Assembly (NCBI GenBank): GCA_963169105.1
Contig: OY720633.1
Location: 140,598,700 to 140,662,699 of the forward strand
Direction of reading: 5' to 3'
Length of the DNA stretch: 64,000 nt
DNA from: Ceriagrion tenellum
Lineage: Eukaryota; Arthropoda; Insecta; Odonata; Coenagrionidae
This document shows, piece after piece, positions 58,100 through 64,000 of the stretch. Below the pieces are notes generated by a model. The model saw only the letters and a list, made by a program, of their open reading frames with translations, searched no databases and was not told the origin of the DNA. The first letter of the stretch is position 1. The number at the start of each line of letters is the position of its first letter. The translations under genes were made by a program, and so were the position numbers.

Positions 58100-61000
58100 T
58101 CTTGAAGTACTTGACCCTTGCGTTTAGTTGCAGTACAATATGCAAATATTTTTTCATAGAGTAGCACACTTTCTTTATGTGCCGTGATGGTAATGGTTAT
58201 CTCTGAGTCCTACAGCTTAGAATACGGAGCGTCAGTTTTGCAATAAAGCTTTCAAAAATGCTCATACAATTTGCACGATACGACACGCTCTATAGGTCTA
58301 TAGACAGCAGCTCCTCTAATGGCCAGAAGACGGATATTAGACCCTCGACCCGCCCAGGTGGTGGCCGCACACTAGGTTTTGTCTTATTCGCTATCGTATT
58401 TAATATTATCACGTGGATACAGGGTGTTCAGATCAAAGTAAATGATGTATTTGTTTCCTCTTCGGATTGTGATTACATCATGATTCCCCTTATTTAGGAA
58501 TAATTATATTTGCTTGGGTACCTATTTATATTTGGACTTCCGAGTAATCAACACCAATGACCCACCTCGGTTGTGGTTGCAACTCTGTTGAAGAAATAAG
58601 AGAATAGCAAAATGGATGGGAAGAATGAGAAACAAATAGTAGATGGTAATATGTATCCACTTTTTAGAGCAAATATCGACCTCGCACCGTGAATTCCAAA
58701 TTAAGATTTAGAGGATAAATTCAAGCTGTTGAAAATGTGTCATTATTTGTGCTCAATAGACAAGGGTTCCTTACATTTTAACTGTAGCAAATGTAGATGG
58801 TGTCATATAAGAGGAGGGTGTGAGTTGAAGGCACAATCTCACGAAGTGGGTAATTATTCTTTACAAAGATGAGTTTGGTATAGCTATACGGAGCTTGAAT
58901 TCTATTCGGAAGTATAACCGTGGAAAATTATCGCAAATAGAGTGGAGTGGCAAATAGAGTGGAAGTCTCAAACGTGCAATAGTTATGAAAGAAAAATTAC
59001 CGCTCTCACAGTGGGCACATAAGTGGAAGCAATAGTATGATTCCATGCATTTTTCAGAAATGTTTTCGCCGTCGTACGACAGATGCAGCAGTGTATCAAT
59101 TGGTTTCGAGAATGTGCAACCATGCTACTGTAGTTATCACTAAATGCACGTAAAACGTTTGACAATGCTTTGAAAGGGCTAGAAATACGAGAAGGGGAAA
59201 TTTCAGGTGTTGCCCACAGTGGAATTCTGCCTCGGCACACGTTATTTTTCCTTTATCGCGCGCATTTCGTATTTTATATTCGTCTTCCTAGGGATTTTAC
59301 TGTGAATAGACCATCGATGTCAGGGTTTTTTTAGAGAATAATAACCCTCCATACACCAACCCCTGCCTTTGTTCGACCGAGTATTCATCCTTCTCGCCAA
59401 TTAGTCAAGCAGAGCAGATCAATCCAGTTTGTTTGCTCTGTTCTGTTTAACTACCGAAAATTTCGGAGAAATTTCAGCACGAAATATTACGTAACGCCAG
59501 TTATAAATTAATTTGAGATCACTAGCACAGCTCTCTTTAGGGCGGATTTTGCAACACAGGATAAGACTTACACATATGTATATATTGCCAATAATTGGTT
59601 TAGGATATTGGTTCTCTCATTCAAAGGTATATATCGCTTACAATAGCTTTAAATTCCGCATTGATGGGAGTCAGCACACTTGAAAAGTGAACTTTTAACG
59701 GTCTTGTGTGATTTATACTTCATTTGTCCCACAAGCGATATTGTGTCAACTAGACCCAGCTATTTAGGCAGCAAATACGCTTGCTTTGTAGCCAAAATGT
59801 AGCGCCCCCCTTCCCAAATAAGGGTGTATCCTTCAATGCTTCCATATATTAGCTCTAAAATCAAATGTATTGGCAGGGTTATTGAAACTTTTCACATCGA
59901 GTTTTGATGATGATATTAAATTCAAATTGGCGATCACATATGAATAACACGGAATGCTAAATTCAAACTGTGAAATTTTCAAATTGATTACCTTCTCTCC
60001 AGGTTGGTGGTTGATTAAAACATCAAGAGATCAAACATTAAAAAATAAATAAACCCATTAACCGCAGTTATATTCGTATAAGCAGGCTGAAATTTCATTT
60101 GCCCGGAACTTCAGTGAGAGGAACATAATAAATTCTGCTGAGAAATTAAAGGAGCTTTCTTCCTTTCCGGATTCAAAGACATCAGCAAATGTGAAGATCC
60201 TTCGGGTCGCAAGGGGGCCTCCCTCATTCTACCCTGTTTCTGCCAGCCGCTGAAGAGAATTTATAAACCAGACATGCTATCCAAAGATCACTGGCTCGTA
60301 TCACAAATGTCATGGACAGAACTAAATTCTATTGATGATTGGCGTAATAAAATCTAAACTGTTTTAGATCCTGAAATCGACGTCTGCAGTGACTAAGAGG
60401 CATCAAAACTCGAGGTCTAGGTATTTTGAATCTGTATGTACATTGCAATGATCTCTTATCATGTCATATTTATCCAAATATTACCTTGTTATAGCTCTAA
60501 ACTTCTTTCTCCTTTTAGCTCATCTCTTAATGTCTCTTTGTTCCTTAGTTTCTCATATTATTACAAATGCCTTATGCCTTCCATCCTTGGATTTCCTCAT
60601 AGAGTATACCCATTAAAAATAAATTTCATGTAAAATCAACGGAATTTTTCCCTTAAGAGGGCTACATTATTTCTTTTAGCTGTATATAATGCCTGAGCGT
60701 AAAAAAATGGTGTTGGAAATATGGCAGGAATGCCATTATCCTGGAAAATTAGGAAATTCAGGAGCAACTAGCTGCGTTACATCAAAAAGTTTTTCTCTCA
60801 GGCGTAAACCTTGAATGGACCAATTACATAATTTTCAGCAGTACCTTGGCTCTCGAATGAGGCACATCACTTAAAAATAACTATGAACAAAGAAAACGGC
60901 CTTGAAAACATTAATTTAGGCGGAAATGAGTGAATTGTTCAAAGCATCAGTTTATTAGACAAAATTGCAGAAAAGCACCAGTTTTAAGGAGTTAGGTAAA

Positions 61001-61375
61001 TTGAATCGTAAAAATATTTTATTAGCCCCTTTCCACAATTTGGTCAGGCCATTAGCAGCTCAGGGAAGAGGCTTCACAAAAATGCAGCTTAAGCACTGGA
61101 GAAACACAACAATTGCAAAATCGCGACGATACGAAACAACCGGAAAATTGACTAAAAGTGACATGGCGGCTGTGCGTCAATTTGCGACATGATCGCAGCA
61201 CCGGCGAACTCTCTTTGTGTACAACTTAGGGATTCTATAGTCTTATTAAACGTGAATGCCGTTCCCGAAAAGGACAAGCGTGTAACAGGACCGCATTTTC
61301 ACGCCTTACTTGAGCCCCAGCCATCGGCTGAGGGAGGAAGCTGCTTCAAACTTCCAATTTTCCACGCTGAGACGT
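58100..61375. other. AT-rich spacer, no gene seen
   Basis: Frames of 60-85 aa without motifs. No RNA gene or defined repeat was recognised. Confidence 0.4.
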
Positions 61376-61379
61376 CGTA

Positions 61380-62345
61380 ATGGCGTCTGTTAGGCGAAGT
61401 TGGACCGAGAGGGTTTAGTCCTTCCCTTTCCCCCCTGTCTTTCGGCGTCAGAGATCGGAGTGCGGTGACGGAGCGCGGGGAAACACATGGAGTGTGTGGG
61501 CGTGGAACAGTTTGGAGTGCTTTAAACGCGGGGGAGGTGGAGAGGGGTGGGGGCGAGGGAGGGGAGAAGTGGAAGGGGGGGAAGAGAGATTGGGGGAAGG
61601 GGTGAGGGATGGATGGGCTGGGACGGGAATGGAGTGCGTTATGTGGGAGAGGCGACGAAGATTTGAATGATGGTGATTAATGCCCGGCGAATAAACGCCG
61701 AAGGCAATGCTATTAACCCCCCCCCCTTTCCCCGTCTCTCCCTCTCGCAACTCCTCCCACCACTGTTGCCTTCCATTCCCCTCCCCCAATGCTGATTTCC
61801 ACCTCTCCTTACTCCCCAGCCCTTTCTCTATTGCACACACAACGCTCCGAAGTAATAATGCACTGCCATTAAGCAAATTACCACCAAATCCTCCCCATTC
61901 TCCTCTCCCGCCAACTCTCTCGCCCCCCTTCGCCCTCCTCCCTTTAAACATCCCTCACACTACTCTCTCTATCTATCTACTACTCCTACACCCCCAATCT
62001 CTCGCCAAACTTTCTCTCCATCCCCCTTCAATTCATTTCCTCCTCATTCCCCTTCTATTATCTTTCGCTCTCTCATTTTCCCATTCTGCGTGGTGCGGAA
62101 TACATACCCCCTAGCCTCCTCTCCCATTCCAATTTCTCCTTCTTCCCTTCTCCTCCTCCACACCCGACTCGCTTGTGCCATCAACCAATTCTAATGGGTT
62201 TCCGCCCAACCGCGGGAAACGACGCAACTTTGGCGCATGCGTAATTGCCTTCTCTCTCTCTCTCTCACTCTCCCTGTCTCCCTCTCTCTCTCCCTCTCTC
62301 TTCGGCACCTCTCCCTCCCTTCCTGCCCGCACGCCGGGCGTTCAA
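61380..62345. other. G/A-rich tract switching sharply to C/T-rich tract
   Basis: Purine-rich on the plus strand from about 61440 to 61660, then pyrimidine-rich from 61718 (run of 10 C) to 62310, including CT repeats at 62252-62300. The 167- and 135-codon frames are low-complexity mirror images of the composition. Confidence 0.55.
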
Positions 62346-62560
62346 AAGCGCGCTCTCGCGGGCGTTTTGGGAAATAGCGCGTGGAGTGTTCGGCTGTTCC
62401 GGGGTGCTTCGGTTTATTAAGTCCTCACTTCCTCGTTCTTCCTGTCCCGCTCGCAAAACCCTCCGTCCCCCACCCCTGACCCGGGGAAAGATTCGAGCTC
62501 TCGATGTCTTCCCTCCTTTCAACACCGGCTGTTCGTTAATTAAGTTTATTAATGCGTAAC
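62160..62560. promoter_or_regulatory. CpG-rich pocket with an NRF1-like site, candidate promoter
   Basis: GCGCATGCG at 62233-62241 equals the core of the NRF1 recognition palindrome. It is followed by CpG-dense sequence (GCGCGCTCTCGCGGGCGTTTT at 62348-62368). This is the best promoter-like composition in the right third of the window. No exon could be attached. Confidence 0.25.
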
Positions 62561-63367
62561 TCGTCCATTGCGAGTTTTGTGACTCATATTTCCCGAATTT
62601 TGAACACGGCGTGAACTCGAGAGAAACTAGCCGACTGTTGGCCTCGTTTGCGTATAGGTTGCTGGCCGGCACTGAAGATGTTTAGTAATACTGGAATTTA
62701 CTGAGAGAGAGAAGAGAGCAAATTAGGATAAACGTTTATACCTGACGTGCAAGGATAAAGCAAGCAGTGCTTAATTCTTGAATTCATGCATGTATCATTA
62801 AATTTGGATGGACAATAGATGCCCGTTTCATGTGTATTAAGTTTGGCTCCACTGCTGAAGTAGTACATTGCGCAATTAACTTGATTGTCTGCAGCACTTT
62901 TGGATTTACCCCTATGAGCATAATATAGTAAGCGACAACAGTGGTCCAAGTCAATTTACATAATGTCCTCAGAGCACATTTCTCTATAATATTGCTTGGT
63001 CGAGATTCGTTAAATTATTCATCTTATAGCACGATACTATTCAATTAGGTCCCGTGATTCTGAACGCTAATTTGCTTTGATTTTGATCTTCCAATAAAAC
63101 TTTCTTCTATGGAGTACCAATGATGCTAAGTTTTTAGTGCTGGCATAATGCAGAAAAGTTCCGCTAAATACGCTTGTTATTTGTAAAATTCGCGTCGGGA
63201 AGAAAAAATCAGTAATAAAAATTTCTGTTAACAGTGTCTGTACGTTGTACTCGGGAGGAGAATGGACAAAGTTAAGCGTATTGGAAGTAAGTTGGATCAT
63301 GAATGTTTGGCAAGGTAGAAGGATGAAGATAGAACGGATGAATTTGGTAGTAGTGATTCGAAAAAAA

Positions 63368-63434
63368 AGTGATAGCAGAGACTAGCATTACAAGTGATAG
63401 CAGAAAACAGAAGAAGTGATAGCAGAGACTAGCA
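63368..63434 (+). repeat. Short tandem/interspersed repeat (AGTGATAGCAGAGACTAGCAT)
   Basis: The unit occurs complete at 63368-63388 and 63414-63434, with a partial copy (AAGTGATAGCAGA) between them. Confidence 0.7.
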
Positions 63435-63965
63435 TGAAACCATCAAATTTGAAACTAGTAACTGACTTGAAAAATATTCAAATTATTACAATTAAACTGA
63501 GCCATTCCTCGTGAAACATTAACAGATAAAGTGAGAATTCATACTAAAATTAAGGAATTAACTATCGAATCACTCAATAGGGTTTTTTTGACGAGAGATA
63601 CTATTGTCCTCGTGTCAAGAATATAAATATTTCATGCTTTGGGCATCAGGTTCCAATCTTTCAGAGACTCGTCGAGTTCAAGTTTGTGCTACACATCATT
63701 GTCTACAAAGAGGATTGATAAATGTTTTAAAAAGCTCTTAGCTTTGAAAACTTAATGGATATGCATTTTCAGGAAGGATAACTAAATTCTCTTGGGAAAC
63801 GAGAGACATATATTCAATAATCCTACAAACATTATCCCTCTGCAATGGTTTTAGTATAAGTAATTGCAAAAATAAATTTTTTTATCCTATTGCCATCATA
63901 CCATTGGTATAGAATTGGATTTATTTAACTATCAAAACAGTTACTATAATGGCAAAGCGTAACAT

Positions 63966-64000
63966 ATACGAGGGCAGTTTTTTTCAACCTCCGATAGATC
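63966..64000 (+). mobile_element. mariner-like terminus cut by the window edge
   Basis: TA is followed by CGAGGGCAGTTTTTTTCAAC and CTCCG, resembling the ACGAGGG-starting inverted repeats of insect mariner elements. Only about 33 bp lie inside the window, so the transposase and other end cannot be checked. Confidence 0.35.

Noticed and set aside
61448..61951. 167-codon minus-strand frame with Gly-rich then Pro/Ser-rich halves
   Set aside because: The composition flips exactly at the purine/pyrimidine switch at about 61690, showing that it reflects the tract and not a protein.
1..64000. CRISPR arrays, rRNA, prokaryotic operons, phage genes
   Set aside because: No regularly spaced repeats, no rRNA-like sequence and no dense coding. 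The window is animal nuclear DNA.

Overview
The window reads as non-coding, transposon-rich DNA from an animal, most likely an arthropod (probably an insect). It is AT-rich with small GC/CpG pockets. It has no operons, no bacterial-style genes and no host gene that I can support with confidence. The evidence for an animal genome is the mixture of degenerate non-LTR retrotransposons (RTE-like and Jockey/I/CR1-like), tRNA-related SINEs, pogo/mariner-type ends and a Transib DNA transposon. Species cannot be fixed from sequence alone.

The centrepiece is at 13834-16960: a 3,127-bp DNA transposon of the Transib/RAG1 superfamily. Its target-site duplication is a perfect GC-rich 5-mer (CGCCG). Both ends start with CACAGTG, the V(D)J recombination heptamer. 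Exactly 23 bp further in lies ACAAAAGTC, a 7/9 match to the RSS nonamer. The terminal arms are 747 bp long and differ by one base in my reading. Between them, on the minus strand, lies a transposase core. It keeps the three acidic residues and the C-x2-C / H-x4-H zinc ligands of RAG1, lacks the N-terminal DNA-binding part, and has an apparent +1 frameshift near its C-terminus. A second, diverged copy of the right end sits inside the core, so the element looks layered. It is inserted in a GC-rich, CGCCG-repeating island related to another island at 23541-23690.

Layout: 1-4300 is AT-rich spacer with purine/pyrimidine-asymmetric tracts. A truncated LINE lies at 4350-4998. Spacer and C/T-rich tracts run to 9600, then a 2-copy tandem repeat and a duplicated ~310-bp block with a foldback (10951-12021), another C/T tract and a pogo-like end. 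The Transib element follows. Two RTE-like relics in opposite orientations lie at 17370-20010. Spacer with short direct repeats and palindromes runs to 27500, then a third RTE-like relic. From 28500 to 35200 there is mostly featureless AT-rich DNA. CpG-rich pockets with strong R/Y asymmetry occur near 35.3, 38.5-39.4, 45.5-46.1, 53.0-53.5, 55.8-57.1 and 61.4-62.5 kb; some could be promoters or 5' exons of host genes lying outside the window. LINE relics on the minus strand (43.8, 46.9, 52.3 and 57.4 kb) and three SINE-like units (41.0, 46.2 and 50.8 kb) fill the rest. A mariner-like end touches the right border.

Only the Transib element offers a functional story: transposase plus recognisable ends. 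As read here it is probably not autonomous. Everything else is relic or repeat.
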